Notes: generated by a model not told the origin, from the letters alone. A stretch of DNA of 64,000 nucleotides from Puccinia triticina (GCF_026914185.1 NC_070558.1:3844001-3908000), one strand, 5' to 3'; counted from the first letter of the stretch, positions 12,271 to 24,344 are shown. Numbers and translations are program-made.

Positions 12271-13658
12271 TCATTATTATTTTTCAACTTCAAAGTACAT
12301 TTTGGTCTGATTCAACTCCTGCAACAGAGACTGCAGACTGGAATCTAATTTTACCCAAAAGATACCTAAATGGAAAGTTAATGGTGCATGAAGTTTGCTT
12401 TCTTGATTTAGGTCTCCTGAACTAGAACCTGCATCATGTTTAAAACACCCTACTGGGCCAATTTATATTTGTGTCAGATGATACATCTTCAAAATCAACC
12501 TCACACAAGTTTCTGCACCTTTTGTCTGATTGACTTAGCAGATAAGCCTCTCCTTTGGGGTCCCTGTGGGATTATGTCCCCCCAAGAAATAGTTAAATCT
12601 CATTCTTGTTCTGTTCCTTTTTTAAACCCTTGATAACTGATTTGATGTTGCACACTGGAGGCCCTCCCGGATATCTGGAAATTCAGATCTGAGCAGACAG
12701 ATTTTACATTTTGTAGGGAAATCTAGGTCCCTGAAGCTCCCAGAACTTAATTGATCCAGATTTCCAACCTTCAAATTTCCCCACAAAATATAAAATTCCA
12801 GATTTTTCCAAAGTTGACTGGAAGTGCCCCAGTACTATGCATATGCAACTAAGACAATATAGTGCACACATCAATTAAACACAGCTACAAGTTGAAAATC
12901 CCCAAAGGCCCTATGGATGACCCCCCATCTGTGCCACAGCAGCAAGAATAAAGGGCTGGTTGTTAGTTTTTCCAGGAAGGGCCACATCAAGTGGTCACCG
13001 GGCTCCCAGAGAGGGGGTAGCTCAAAACTGGATTCCCTGGGGCTCAATCTCATGGAAATACCAGACTCTCTGCCACAACTTCTCTCAAAAACTCATCATA
13101 TTCAATGGGCCTCCTGATGGCATTTACCAAATTAATTGACCTTTTTCTTTGATCAAGCAAGCCTCTCATTACTAATCTTCATTTCATTGCATTTTTTTCA
13201 TGTATCCACTCAAATGGAGTGGGGAGGACACTTTGTCATACCCTTCTTCAAATTCCTGTAGAAATGAATTTGAAAACTATCCTTGGCATGTGTATTTCAA
13301 AAATCTCTTTCAACACACATGTTCTGCATGAGAATGTTCCCACTATGAAGCTGCAATTTCCAATGAATTTTCAACAGATTGGGTTCCCACCCTTTTTTCC
13401 CCCTTTCTGAAGGGTTCCCTGCATTAAGTGATGCACTGGTGCAGATCTAAAAAAAAAAAAAAACAGCTGCTCAGTTATGCCTGAAACTATGAACTGCCTG
13501 GTCTTGTATGGTGCAAAGAAAAATTGATTGGGGTAAATTAGCAGATTGATTATGGGAGATGTTTTGTGGGGAGGGGAACATATACCTTTGTCAATCATTT
13601 CTCTGTGAATAGCAGTTCGCCACTGTGATAGCAAAACACTAACTACTAGTCAGCTCGT

Positions 13659-14235
13659 CTTTTATCTTTTCATTTGCCTTCTGGACAGTCCAGAAACCAG
13701 GTCATGAGCTTGGGATTGCATCGGGTCATCTGACCGAGATTGCATCGGCAAGGCCGATATTGCATCGGCGGAGAACGACATTGTGTCGACCTGCGGCGGG
13801 TTTGCATCAAGCTAGAGCGATATTGTATCGAGTGAAACCGGTGTTGTGTCGACCAGCGCCAAGGTTGCATCGAGCCATACCGGTGAAGACTCGCGACTGC
13901 CGATCCAAAAGCGGTGCAACATGATTTTGAGTCGCCCATTGCGTCGCTGATGGCCGATGCAATGTTGCTTTGGGCCGATGTTGAGTCGGGGGGCATTTGA
14001 GTCGGTTTACGACCTGGTCGACACAACATCGACCAAGGGTTGCGTCGGTGGGATGTCCGGCAATGTTACATCGCCCACCGGCCTTTTCAAATCGGACCAC
14101 GGCGATGTAACGTCTGCCATCGCCGATGTAACATCGCCAGAAAGTTACGTCGGACGCTTGCGCCGATGTAACAACGGTTCAAGACGTCCGACGTAAGCGC
14201 GGATGTAGCCATCCGATACAATCGTATTGGCAGTG
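13659..14235 (-). repeat. Right subterminal repeat block of the palindromic element
   Basis: This is the reverse complement of 8169-8745. The terminal dyad here reads CCGATACAATCGTATTGG (14213-14230), differing from the left at two positions. Confidence 0.7.
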
Positions 14236-14238
14236 CTC

Positions 14239-15984
14239 CCAAAACAACCAGCCAAAAATCCTGGTTTTTCTCTATCTTTCTGTGTACTTCTTGATCAATA
14301 AACTATAGGAATTTTCATTTTATTGTGTTTTTTATTGCTTGTACGGTCTGTGGCTGCTATGGCCCTGGTGCCAATTGCACAAGGTGCCTCCAAGAGAGAC
14401 TCTTGCTACAGCATATCCAAGAAATTTTGCTTCAAAATTCTGGGACTGGAAAAATTTGGAAAGAGAAACAATTATGCTTCTTCACCCTGTATTGATACCG
14501 GTATTGCAAAAGCCCTCAGAGGAATAAATCATAAACTTTTCAATTTTGGGATTAATGCTTTTATACTGGCCCATTGTATAGCATAACCCATAATTGTTAG
14601 GGCCTGTACCATTGCAGCTTGAAAAGCTGCTTTTCAGCTGGAAATTGGCTTTTCTGACAGAAAACAGTTTCCCCTCAAAGTTTTGTCCCACAGCACATGT
14701 TTTTGGGGTAAGCCAGTCATCATGGAAATGGCCAATTTGCATAAACAGGCCCAACACTGTTTTCTCCATCAATTTCCATGATTGCTGCGCATGGCCACCC
14801 AGTCCCAAAAGTTCTTCCTTCTACCAATGCAAATTATTTTTTGCTCTCCTCCACCCTCCTGGACTGCTCTATTGTATTATATTGTTCTGGGAGGAATCCT
14901 CCCATTATTCATCTGAGATCTCCACCCAATATAACTAGATTGGTCCAAGAGGAAGAAGGGGAGTGTTCCCCTTGGTCCAATGTATTGGTCTGAGAGGATC
15001 TGTCTCCTCTTTTCCCTTGGACAGGACATTCTATGTATTGGTCAGAGAAGAATCCTCTCCCTCTTCCTCTCCACCTAAAACTACTATGTGGAGGTCTGAG
15101 AGGAAGGGAGAGGTTTGGTACTCCTTCCTTTTATTTTGAACAAATACACAATGTGTATAGTATTGGCCTGGTGTTGAGGAACCCCCTCCTTGGAGTCAGA
15201 CTACATAATGTGCTATGTATGTATGTATGTATGTATGTATTTATGTATGTACATACATAGTCCAAGCAGAGAAAATTGGTATATACATATCTTGCAGCAG
15301 GGAACTTTTGGTTATGGTAGGTTATTGTTCAAGTTTGTGGGGAGCTGTTTTTATTTCTTGTTATACAAAATATTGAAAAAGAAATCTGTTTTCCAAAACA
15401 AATTTTTCATGGTACAGGCACTTATTCCCAGGAGCATTCCCATTTGAAAGAAAATTTCTTTATGCCACTGTAATCTTCAGCCTCACATCCTGTACACATG
15501 GCTGTACAGGATGCAAAATGGCAGATGGCCGCTGGTCCCACCGGAGAAACTCAAAACTGCTTTCTATCAAGCTGGCTGCACCAGGCTGGCCCTAAAAAGG
15601 GAGATGTCTCCATTGGTTCAGCTCCCAACATGTGAAGCTCAAAATTTTAGATGTTGCAATTTTTACCCCAATAGCTGAAGCCTTAGTAACTGGCTCAATA
15701 CAGGGCAGAGAATCATTATTTTTTATTATTGCAATTTTTACTGGTCCCTCAATGCAATCTTTTTGAAAAGTTCTGTAATTCTCTCATTTCTTATGGTTTG
15801 GTGGGCTCATCAGTACCAGGCAAGAGTAGCAGCCAAATGGATATTGGCGGACTTCCCGTGCAATCTGGGACCCCCGCAAATGTTGGTTTAGACCCAAAAA
15901 GTTTAGATTTTTGCTGGGAAATCTAACTTTTTTGGCTCTAGATCACTTCTGGGAGGCCCGCGGATCATTGATTGAATGACTCCC
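14239..15984. other. Gene-free stretch with a microsatellite and a repeat fragment
   Basis: A TATG microsatellite runs from about 15213 to 15250, ending in a short mirror (tacatacata). At 15850-15970 is a copy of a dispersed motif that includes 'ctagatcacttctgggagg', seen also near 17030, 54830, 56600 and 56780. Small frames near 14323-14938 show no convincing coding character. Confidence 0.5.
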
Positions 15985-16560
15985 CATCTCACTTGCAGTT
16001 ATGGATATAGTGTCAGCCTTAGAGACAGCACAGCTGGCCTAAAGTCTGCCTTTTCTACTCTTTTACACCTAAATCCCCTTATATCTTTTTCATCTTAAGA
16101 TTTATCCTTATTTAGACTTCATATTCTGTTTTCTCATGCATTTTTAACCCTAGTTACAACTTACCATTCCTTTTTAACTCTACTCCTTCCCTGAGTTCTT
16201 GAGTTGTGGCGCGCATGCGCAGGTGTGATGTGTAAGCGCTACCAGGCGCGCCAACCACATGTACATATGTAATTACATGAGTAAACTGTGAAAATTTTTG
16301 AAGTCAGGATCCCCGTTGCCTAAGGAGGATCTACAGACTTCAGACACCCAGAACCACACCCCCAGATAACCCAGGATCACCACCAAAGAGGATACTATGC
16401 TCCCAGTACACCTACCATCACAGGTGCCTAGGATATTGACAGTAAGTATTGCTCTCTCACTGAACCTTGATTATCTCAGAGTTAAAACTCTGTGTCTCTT
16501 TGATTGCTCTCTTTCTTTGCTTTCTTTTGCCAATCTTAGATCATGGTCTTCTCATATCTT
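15985..16560 (+). repeat. LTR-like dispersed repeat, copy in plus orientation
   Basis: This segment matches the reverse complement of about 20980-21545 over its whole length with moderate divergence. Shared landmarks are 'gctggcctaaagtctgcct', 'ctagttacaactta', 'gttcttgagttgtggc' and, near the end, 'atattgacagtaagta'. It lacks a flanking coding region, so a solo LTR is likely, but I could not fix TG...CA ends. Confidence 0.5.
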
Positions 16561-17159
16561 GACCTCATAACCAAAGGATTCTGCTTCAATTCATCTTTCT
16601 TTTTCTGTGGTTTTTGTAAGAAACAAACCGCATTGATTTCCCTTTAAGAACCTTGACTATCCAGAGAGAAATCTAAAAAATTGTGGCTGATTAGACTTGT
16701 CTAATTCAGAGGCCCTCCATGTTTCTTTGGTGAGAGGAGGCTGTTGCACTCTCTAGCACAGCTTGGTAACACTCCCTTAAACAGGTAGCATTGCCAGTGG
16801 AAGTTAGTACCCACCAGAATATCATTGAAAATCTGCATATCTTGACTCTGCTCTTCTTCTCTCTCTCTCTCTCTTTTTCTCATCTCAAATATTTGTAATT
16901 TCTTTATCCCAAGAAATCCAAATATTGCCCACCCATTTCCTTATGTCCTGTTGTCACTATAGAGACTCAGGCTCACATATAGACTCAAAAATTCTAGATT
17001 TTCACAGGGAAATCTAGCTTTGGGGGCTCCAGATCACTTCTGGGAGACCCTCAGATCTTGACAGGAAGTCAACCATTGGAGGACTTCCCGTTGCGGCTTG
17101 CCTAAAAGGCTTGATTTAGAGGAGACCACTAAACCTTGTTTGCTGGTGAAAACTCAATA

Positions 17160-17359
17160 GGGGGGTTCACAATTGATTTTTACTCAACTTTGGAGCCAAA
17201 TTTAAGGCCTTTGTGAACAAAATTTCAAAATTTTGGGAAAATGCACGGCAGCAGGTGATACAGATCAATCAGTGCAATCTATCAGTTTTCTAAAAAACTG
17301 TTCATAAACACCTTAAAATGTGTCCCAAAGTTTTTGCAAATTTCAATTGTGAACCCCCC
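17160..17359. mobile_element. MITE, GGGGGGTTCACAATTG ends, TA duplication
   Basis: A 200-bp element begins GGGGGGTTCACAATTG and ends in the reverse complement, flanked by TA at 17158-17159 and 17360-17361. A second copy of equal size lies at 31464-31662. There is no coding capacity. Confidence 0.75.
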
Positions 17360-17365
17360 TAATAT

Positions 17366-17552
17366 CAAGGTGTTCAAAGTTGAAATCATAAAATTTTCAA
17401 TACATAAAATCATAAAATCATAAAATTTTCAAATGATGATTTTATATGTACCATTTTAGAAATGGTGCTCTAATTTGAGTGTTTGGGTGGTACATAAATT
17501 TATCAGCTTATTTTATGGTGTTATGATTTTATGCAAGTCAACTTTGAACACC
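17366..17552. mobile_element. MITE, AGGTGTTCAAAGTTGA ends
   Basis: This element begins AAGGTGTTCAAAGTTGA and ends TCAACTTTGAACACCCT, with 'aaatcataa' units inside. It abuts the preceding MITE, so the insertion order is not decided. A partial relative lies at 7232-7330. Confidence 0.6.
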
Positions 17553-18422
17553 CTAATCAATCAATTTTCACCAGGCAGTAAGGTTTAGCCTGTCCCTCTA
17601 GATTAAGCAGTTTAGCCAACAGAAAGTCCTCCATTATTATCTCAAAATATGTCAAGTAGAATTTTAAAGTGTCTGAGTTGCAAGGAGGCCAAAAAAGCTA
17701 CAAAAACCCACTGCTCTCAGGCCATGGCTGAGACTTTGCTCATAAGCCCCTCTTCCAGAGGCTCACTCTCTCATTCGTTGTTTACATAAAAGGAATGCCA
17801 GCTACATAATTGATTCAAGTTAGTCTGGATCATTGTCATGACAAGTAAATCAATACAAAAAGATTCAATTTTTCCATCAACACTGTGCAATACAGAGATG
17901 ACTCCAGCTTGACCAAAATCCCTGTAAGCTTGGAGGCGCAATCAAAGGCCCCTCTGGTCATCACAATTTCGCAGGCGTCGCGCGTTCCGTCGCGTCTGTG
18001 TGAGGCAGTCAAGTTAGGACACGACCTGTTGTGAACCGCGGTTCGTTGGTCTGTCAAATGGGTCCTGTTGGATTCAGCACGTGAGCCAAACAAAGCTGTG
18101 CGGAACTATTCTGAGTGCTAATGGCAGTCCTAGCCAAATATACCAGTAGGATAAGGTCATAAACCTTCTTAGATGCAATGCATTTTCAGTATGACCTCAG
18201 ATTTCCCCAGCTAAAGAACCTTTGATCCATAGAAAATCAAGCCAATTTTTCGTAGGAGTTCATCCCTAGGAAGGGATATAGCTCCCCCTTACGCTTAAGT
18301 CCTCATGAGAGTATCTCTTTCCACTGCCAGCCATTCGAACCGATACGCCGAAGCAGGACCTTTTCTGGAAGCCGTCACGTTCCCATCTATCCAGTGGCGA
18401 CTGTGATAATATATAACTCAGC

Positions 18423-19906
18423 ATGCATCCTTCATCCGGGGCCAAGAAGGCATCTCTGTCTCAACTGCCGCTTGAAATCAAACAACGCATTGTCCATCAT
18501 GTTGTGATGCAAACAGAGAAGAGACATACTTACTTTCACAAACCTTTACCACTTTCCTTGGTCGATCGAAAGTTTTATGAACTCTGTCGTCCGTTTGAAT
18601 GGAATGTACGTACGGTTTCGCACATTCTCCAGACTTTCTAGCTCTGCTTTCTTTTCCTGGCTGTATCCATTTGTTTGCGGCTGGATATGTTGATACTTTC
18701 GGAGGCAGCTTCTGATGATTCTTGTAATTTTTACTGATGTAGGAGCTCAGCCTGCCGTGTCAGGCTATACCCAACCTCGAAAAATTCATCCACCAATCCC
18801 TACCTCGTCAGGCAAATCATGTAAGATCAATACTTATCGGAGTACACGAACAGCCGCCGAGTCACTCAGATGGCATATTTCCTAGAAAGCAGTTATGCCA
18901 CATCTTGAAAGTCTGTACCAATTTAACGAAGCTTAACATACGCCTCGAATGTGCAGCTTGGCTGGATCAGTTTGGAAACTTGATCATTGACCCTGTGCAT
19001 AGACCGATGTCAACCTTGTTACAACCCATTTCTCAACTTTCCAACATAACGTACCTCACTCTGGACAATCTGAACGGGCATAGATGCATGTTTGACGAAC
19101 AGTTCTTGGTCAGAATCTTAAGAAATCTGGTGCATCTCGTTTCTCTTCGAATCAACAAAGTTGGAACCTCTTTCCCAACGTGCGACTTCGATGATCAACC
19201 ACCGGTTCAGCCGTTGGTGTCACCGCTGGCAATTCACCTCGCTTCGCTATCCTCTCTCAAGTTTATACACTTCTCATACATGCACTGCTTCGATTCGGGA
19301 TGGAGTACAATCAAGTGGAAAGGAGCGCTCGAAGGGATCACCCTACGCAAAAGCATGGTTTCACTTCGTGCCGTGCACGCTTTTTGCAGCCTCTTTGAAG
19401 ATAGTCTAGTCTATCTCTCACTTTACTTGGTTCCTGTAAACAAAACTCCAACATACGAAATACCCGAATCAGATCGTGGATGTGTTTTCCGCTTGCCCAG
19501 GCTGAAGAGGCTGTCTGTCTATAATAAGTATATAATCCCATTTCTTAGATTGTTCCGAGAGTCGCCCAACATCACCCGCATCAGTATCATATACTACAGC
19601 TCACTTAAAGGTATCGTCGACTTGATAAATCGCGCCGATCCAACATGGATTAACCTGAAGTCTTTGTTGGTACACGGAAGAAGGTGGCAATTCAGCCGTG
19701 ATGCGATCTCAGACCTCATCAAGCAAGGTGCGGAAGCCGGCGTGAAAGTAGAATGTGGTATATTGAAGAAAGTACGCCAGCCCTTTTTCGAGGAAGATGA
19801 ATTTTCGACTGAATCGGATAGTGTAGAAGAATCTGACGAAGAAATTGAGAGCCAAGACAAACATCAAGATGTTGGGCAAATCTCAGATTGCTATAAATCA
19901 CCATGA
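18423..19906 (+). CDS. F-box/LRR-like protein, two exons
   Basis: Exons 18423-18605 and 18743-19906 join in phase 0 across a 137-bp GTACGT...TAG intron and give 448 residues. Residues 13-60 (LPLEIKQRIVHHV, then PLSLVDRKFYELCRPFEW) match the shape of an F-box, which in SCF ubiquitin ligases binds Skp1. The rest has repeated leucine-rich segments (LTKLNIRL, ITYLTLDNL, LVSLRINKV, LSSLKFIHF) like degenerate LRRs, which would hold the substrate. The C-terminus is very acidic (about 405-440). The start is the first ATG before the F-box, and no longer frame fits. The target is unknown. The gene lies between two inverted copies of an LTR-like repeat. Large families of such proteins are common in fungi, so orthology cannot be named. 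Confidence 0.75.
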
Positions 19907-20060
19907 AGTGCAGTCATGCCTTTGCAGCAAGTCGATCCGCGGATTTCAACGTGAATTGTTCTTGAAGTCAAAAAGCCAAACGTTGAGCCAGAAGGATTAT
20001 GTGATTAACTTATTGCTTGTTTCATTTCCTCTTAAACGTGTTAGGAGCTTTCTGAGGTGA

Positions 20061-20979
20061 AGAATAAATGTTCTCTTGTATTTGGGATCCATCAACTTGT
20101 TAGGCTAGAGTAGACTAGAGACACACGAAATAGAAATGGATATGAAATTTATTGGATCAGAAATAGAGAGAATGTATTTGTAAATGAGGAAAGCTTTACT
20201 TAACGTTAAATTTGAGTGGCCTGAAGCCTTGGAGGTGTTAGTCATTGCAAAATTTCAAAGCATCTACACAGTGGGCCCTATACCACATAGGGCCTGCGGG
20301 TCCCAAAACCACAGCCGCTGCAGGGTCAAGGGTTGAAAGTCCCTATCAAGCTGGGTGTAAGTGAAATTGATTTAGCTTAACAAAGCCTCTGTGGAGGAGG
20401 GCACACCTAGCTTAGCACAATTGGTAATGCCCCGCAATTTCAAGGTGAGTCATTGCTGTCTGCCAACCCAACCCTCACATGTTCAGCCATTATAATTGAC
20501 CAATTTGATTCATTTCTTGGATGTTTTGAGGAAGTCACATAGGAATACAGTGTCTGCAAGCTGTTTAGCATCCATTTCCTGGAGATTTGTGAAATCCATG
20601 TTGGCAATGATTTCTTGGTGAGGTTTTTCATCTTAGTGTTTGATTTCCTTGTTCTACACAGCGACAAGGCCATGATCAAAGAGACAGATTTTTTTTGGAT
20701 CCTTGGTGTGGGCATAAAAATTGTCACTTTCTTCAGAGGCGAGCTTTCTGGGGTTGATAGGAGGTAATTGAATTTCATGTTGGGAAAAGCTTACAAGCAG
20801 TAGAGAGGAACAGAAAGAGGAAAGAGATCTTTTATGTTATGATTTGATATGGGCCAAGCTATAGCTGGAAAAGCAGGCTGAAAACTGTGCTGAATGATTG
20901 CAAAAGGCTCCACTAACACCAAGGAAATGGTGGTGGGAATCAGAAGTAGGGTGACTACTCTGCTCTGGTTTTTAAGGTC
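20061..20979. other. Gene-free stretch 3' of the F-box gene
   Basis: No gene is supported. A sequence resembling a tRNA A-box near 20410 has no correctly placed B-box. A minus-strand frame at 20440-20778 has no recognisable content. A 'gactagag/gactagat' segment near 20110 recurs near 22090. Confidence 0.4.
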
Positions 20980-21545
20980 TTAAAAAGAGATAACCTGTAG
21001 ATCTTTGAGGTTCAAAGAGTAAAAGAGAAACAGGGAGAGATAAGTCAAGAGCAAAAGAGTTCACTTTGAGATATAAAAGTTCAGTGAAAGAGGGTACTTA
21101 CTGTCAATATTCTGTGGTGATACTGGGAGTGAAGTGGCCTCTGTTTAGTGATCCTATTCCTGAGTGTGTCTTTGGGGTGTGGTTCTGGTGTGATGAAGTC
21201 TGTGGATCCTCCTGATGCATGGGGGATCCTGACTTAATTTTCATAGTTTGCTTACATAATTGCATATGTACAATTGGTTGCAGGTGTGCCTGGTAGCCCT
21301 GCCACGTCACAACTGCCCATGCGTGCCACAACTCAAGAACTCTAAGAAGGAGTATAGTTACAAAGAATTGCTAAGTTGTAACTAGGGTTAAAATTGCATG
21401 AGGAAACAGAATCTGAATTAAAAACATTGACAACTATTGCGATGAAAAAGATATAAAGGAATTTAGGTATAAAAGAGTAGAAAAGGCAGACTTTAGGCCA
21501 GCTACGCTGGCTTGCTGACAATAATGCCATCAATTTTTCTTGTTT
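20980..21545 (-). repeat. LTR-like dispersed repeat, copy in minus orientation
   Basis: This is the reverse complement counterpart of 15985-16560. The pair brackets the F-box gene in inverted orientation, about 4.4 kb apart. Confidence 0.5.
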
Positions 21546-21779
21546 CATAGCTTGAGATGGCCATCTGGAACCAGGTACCTGCAATGGGTCCAGGTAACCC
21601 CCATCAATATTTCCAATTTTGGGCACCCAGACTTGGGCATGGCACCTGCTGGCGGGTACCAGTGGTGCTTCCAACGTAAGCATGGGTACCCCCCCCCCCC
21701 CAATTTTCACCCTTGATAAATAGCTGCTTGCTGTCTTTGAGGGTAGTGTAGATAAATACACACTCAATAACTGGTCATC

Positions 21780-21905
21780 AAGAGGGCTGTGTGCCCTCTC
21801 AGCAAATGGTCTGCGTCAGTCATTGAGAGGGTACACATGAGAGGATTGTGTACCCTCTCAGTGACCGTTCTGTGCCAGTCATCAAGAGGATTGTGTACCA
21901 GCTAT
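21780..21905. repeat. Short tandem duplication, about 60-bp unit
   Basis: Two and a partial third copy of a unit containing 'gtgtaccctctcag' and 'agtcatcaagagg'. Just upstream, at about 21690, is a C homopolymer of about 14. Confidence 0.6.
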
Positions 21906-22746
21906 TTCATGAATAAGTGAAGGGATTTAGAATGAATACCGCCACACAAAGAAAGCACAGAGATGAGCCTTTGGGCTCGAGAAGGGGCAGTGAGGGGATG
22001 AGAGCTCACCGGATCGGCTCGGATAGGAGGCGCGGATAATGAAGAAGAAGAACCAATGATGTTATTGCTCTGTGCTAGGCTAGACTAAATAGACTAGATA
22101 CACAGGGCTGACATGTGGTTGATGCAAAAATGAATATGAAAAGAAAATGAATAGAAAGGAAAGGAACCTGATGGAATCTCAGGAGAAGAGAAAGGTGACA
22201 TACAAGCTATCACAAACAGAGCACGCACACGAGGGAGACATATAGAAAACTAGCAGGCAAATACAGGCAGGGATTGATGTCACTTGGCTGAGAAGACAAG
22301 ATAGTATGACCAGAGAAACTACAAGTGAAGAGCGAGCATAGGATAGGATAGAGTGACAGTCACGGAAAATGAGGCAGAGGGAAAATGAAAACCCAACAAT
22401 AAGATACTCCTGGCCCATACACTGTACAATTTTGCCCAAATTTCTTTTGGACACTCCAGCCAGAGTTTTCGCTCTGGGTGTCAAGTTGCTCAAATGTTCA
22501 ATTTGATTTAAATATTTGCACAAAAATATGCCCTAGAATTTATCAACTTAAATAAAATTTAAATACAAATACTAAAATTGATTCAATTTGATGTGCTATG
22601 CCCTGTTTTGGCTGGGGCCCATTGGCGGACTGCAGGCAGCCATGGGCAGCCCAACACATGAACAGGTTTGGGTCAGGCAAAAATTTTGGCAAAACAGACC
22701 CAGCCCAACCCCCCCACAGGCAGTCTAAGCCCTCCAAATTTCCATA

Positions 22747-23140
22747 ACCACACTCCTAGGAACAGAGTCTGATTTGGCACACTCCTACAAACAGAGTGTG
22801 CTTTGGAAAACTCCTACAAACAGAGTGTGCTTTGGCACACTCCTAAGAACAGAGTGTGCTTTGGCACACTCCTAAGAACAGAGTGTGCTTTGGCACACTC
22901 CTAAGAACAGAGTGTGCTTTGGCACACTCCTAAGAACAGAGTGTGCTTTGGCACACTCCTAAGAACAGAGTGTGCTTTGGCACACTCCTACAAACAGAGT
23001 GTGCTTTGGCACGCTCCTACAAACAGAGTGTGCTTTGGCACGCTTTTACAAACAGATTGTGCTTTGGCACACTTCTACAAACAGAGTGTGCCTTGGCACA
23101 CTCCTACAAACAGAGTGTTCTTTGGCACACTCCTGCAACT
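22747..23140. repeat. 29-bp hairpin minisatellite
   Basis: About 13-14 units of 29 bp. Each contains CACACTC, a 9-bp loop, GAGTGTG, then a CTTTGG spacer, so each unit can form a 7-bp stem. Central units near 22835-22980 are nearly identical, and edge units are diverged. Confidence 0.85.
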
Positions 23141-23559
23141 GAGTGGACCTTGGTGTTACATGGTATCTTGGCTATCCCATAAAGGATATCTGGTAATTAA
23201 CACTGAAAATATTTGGGGGGAAAGTCTAAAGAAATGTTGAGATTGGTTGGGTGAGAAAAAGAAAATTGTTACACATTCCATTATTTGAGACATACCTCCT
23301 TGATCTGCGTGCAGGGAGTCAAAATTATAATATTCAATTGAGTTTTCCCTTTTCAGTCTGTTCAGGAGATCAATGGAACAATTTGGTCAGATTGTTTTAA
23401 CAGTGTACACCAGGAAAATAAAATAGTCAGTTTTATCAAGTGACATCACACCAGCTGCAGCCAGCTACCCACCATCTATCCAATATCTATCCACTATCTA
23501 TCCCAAACTCCCAACCATCTCCTCACCTTCCAAAATTTACCAAGGAGGTCCTGTTCAGT

Positions 23560-24000
23560 TTTTGATGAGCCCAACTGATCCTCAGTTCTGTCCAGCTGAT
23601 ACTCAGCTTTGGTACCCAGCTCATACTCAGCTTTTTTGCCCAGCTCATACTCAGCTTTTTCACGCAGCTCACTCTCAGAATTGGAATAAAGTATTTTGAC
23701 CAGTCCTAGCCCAGGTGATGCTCAGCTTTGTACTAGTCCTGGTGCAGCTGATGCTCAGCTTTGTACCTGTCCTTGCTCAGCCTTTTCCTATTCCTGTCCC
23801 AGCTGATGCTCAGCTTGCTGAGTATTGTTCCAGGGCCAAAGATGATCATCAGGTGGCCAGTGCCAAAGCTGAGCATCAGCTGGGCCAGGGCAAAAACTGA
23901 GCATCAGCTGAGCCAGGGTAAAAGCTGAGCATCAGCTGAGCCAGGGTAAAAGCTGAGCATCAGCTGGGCCAGGGCCAAAGCTGAGCATCATCTGGTTTTG
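23560..24000. repeat. AGCTGATGCTCAGCTTT array with reversed halves
   Basis: To about 23820 the units read 'cagctgatgctcagctttg' (with 'catactcagc' variants). From about 23860 they read in reverse complement, 'aaagctgagcatcagctgg'. This is a second array in the window that switches orientation. Confidence 0.7.
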
Positions 24001-24176
24001 TCACATTGAGTGCTTTGATCCTGACACCTGTCATGTGAGCCCTAGATGTGCTGGTGGAGAGGAACAGCATTGGAGCAGTGTTGGAGCTGAAAATCAAGCT
24101 GCATCATGTCACTTGCCATCAAGTGACTAATTTTTTTTCCTGGTGGTATATTGTAGGAATACAGACCAAAACAACC

Positions 24177-24344
24177 CAGACCACCCAGACCCGCAGCAAA
24201 ATCTTGTGTGGTTAAATCCAGCCCACCCAGACCCGCGGCAAAAGCTTGCGCGGTTAAATCCAGCCCACCCAGACCCGCGGCAAAAGCTTGTGCGGTTAAA
24301 TCCAGAACCCAAGCCCGCGGCAAAAGCTTGCGCGGTTAAATCCA
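24177..24344 (+). repeat. 42-bp tandem repeat, about four copies
   Basis: Units contain 'cccacccagacccgcggc' followed by 'aaaagcttgcgcggttaaat'. A plus-strand frame reads through as a Pro/Asp/Lys-rich repeat; the surrounding frame (24143-24619) has no other coding support. Confidence 0.8.

Larger units (their letters stand above)
8169..14235. mobile_element. Giant palindromic CACTA-like (En/Spm) non-autonomous element
   Basis: The element begins CACTGCCAATAC and ends with its reverse complement, flanked by CTC on each side. Every sequence block I compared in the left arm (8169 to about 10110) recurs in reverse complement in the right arm (about 12290 to 14235), and mirrored positions sum to 22404, so the axis is 11202. 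Within the first 28 bp there are only two differences between the ends; the rest of the compared arm sequence looks identical. The outer 550 bp of each arm is packed with short direct and inverted motifs (GATGTAAC, GATGCAA, TCGACACAAC), like CACTA subterminal repeats. The centre is a hairpin satellite. No transposase is present, so movement would need enzyme supplied elsewhere. A foldback-type element is the alternative class, and an assembly artefact must be excluded. Confidence 0.75.
17085..17640. mobile_element. TIR element carrying two nested MITEs
   Basis: Outer ends are 'ggaggacttcccgttg' at about 17083 and 'caacagaaagtcctcc' ending at about 17632. Next to the insertions the inner arms 'gctggtgaaaa' and 'ttttcaccaggcagtaagg' would pair if the inserts were removed. 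An uninterrupted relative lies at 30225-30392. The inserts are at 17160-17359 and about 17366-17552. Confidence 0.6.

Noticed and set aside
20330..20450. tRNA-like boxes 3' of the F-box gene
   Set aside because: The B-box-like motif lies upstream of the A-box-like motif and no cloverleaf can be drawn.
22747..23140. Possible CRISPR-like array
   Set aside because: Units are contiguous with no unique spacers, and the surrounding genome is eukaryotic.
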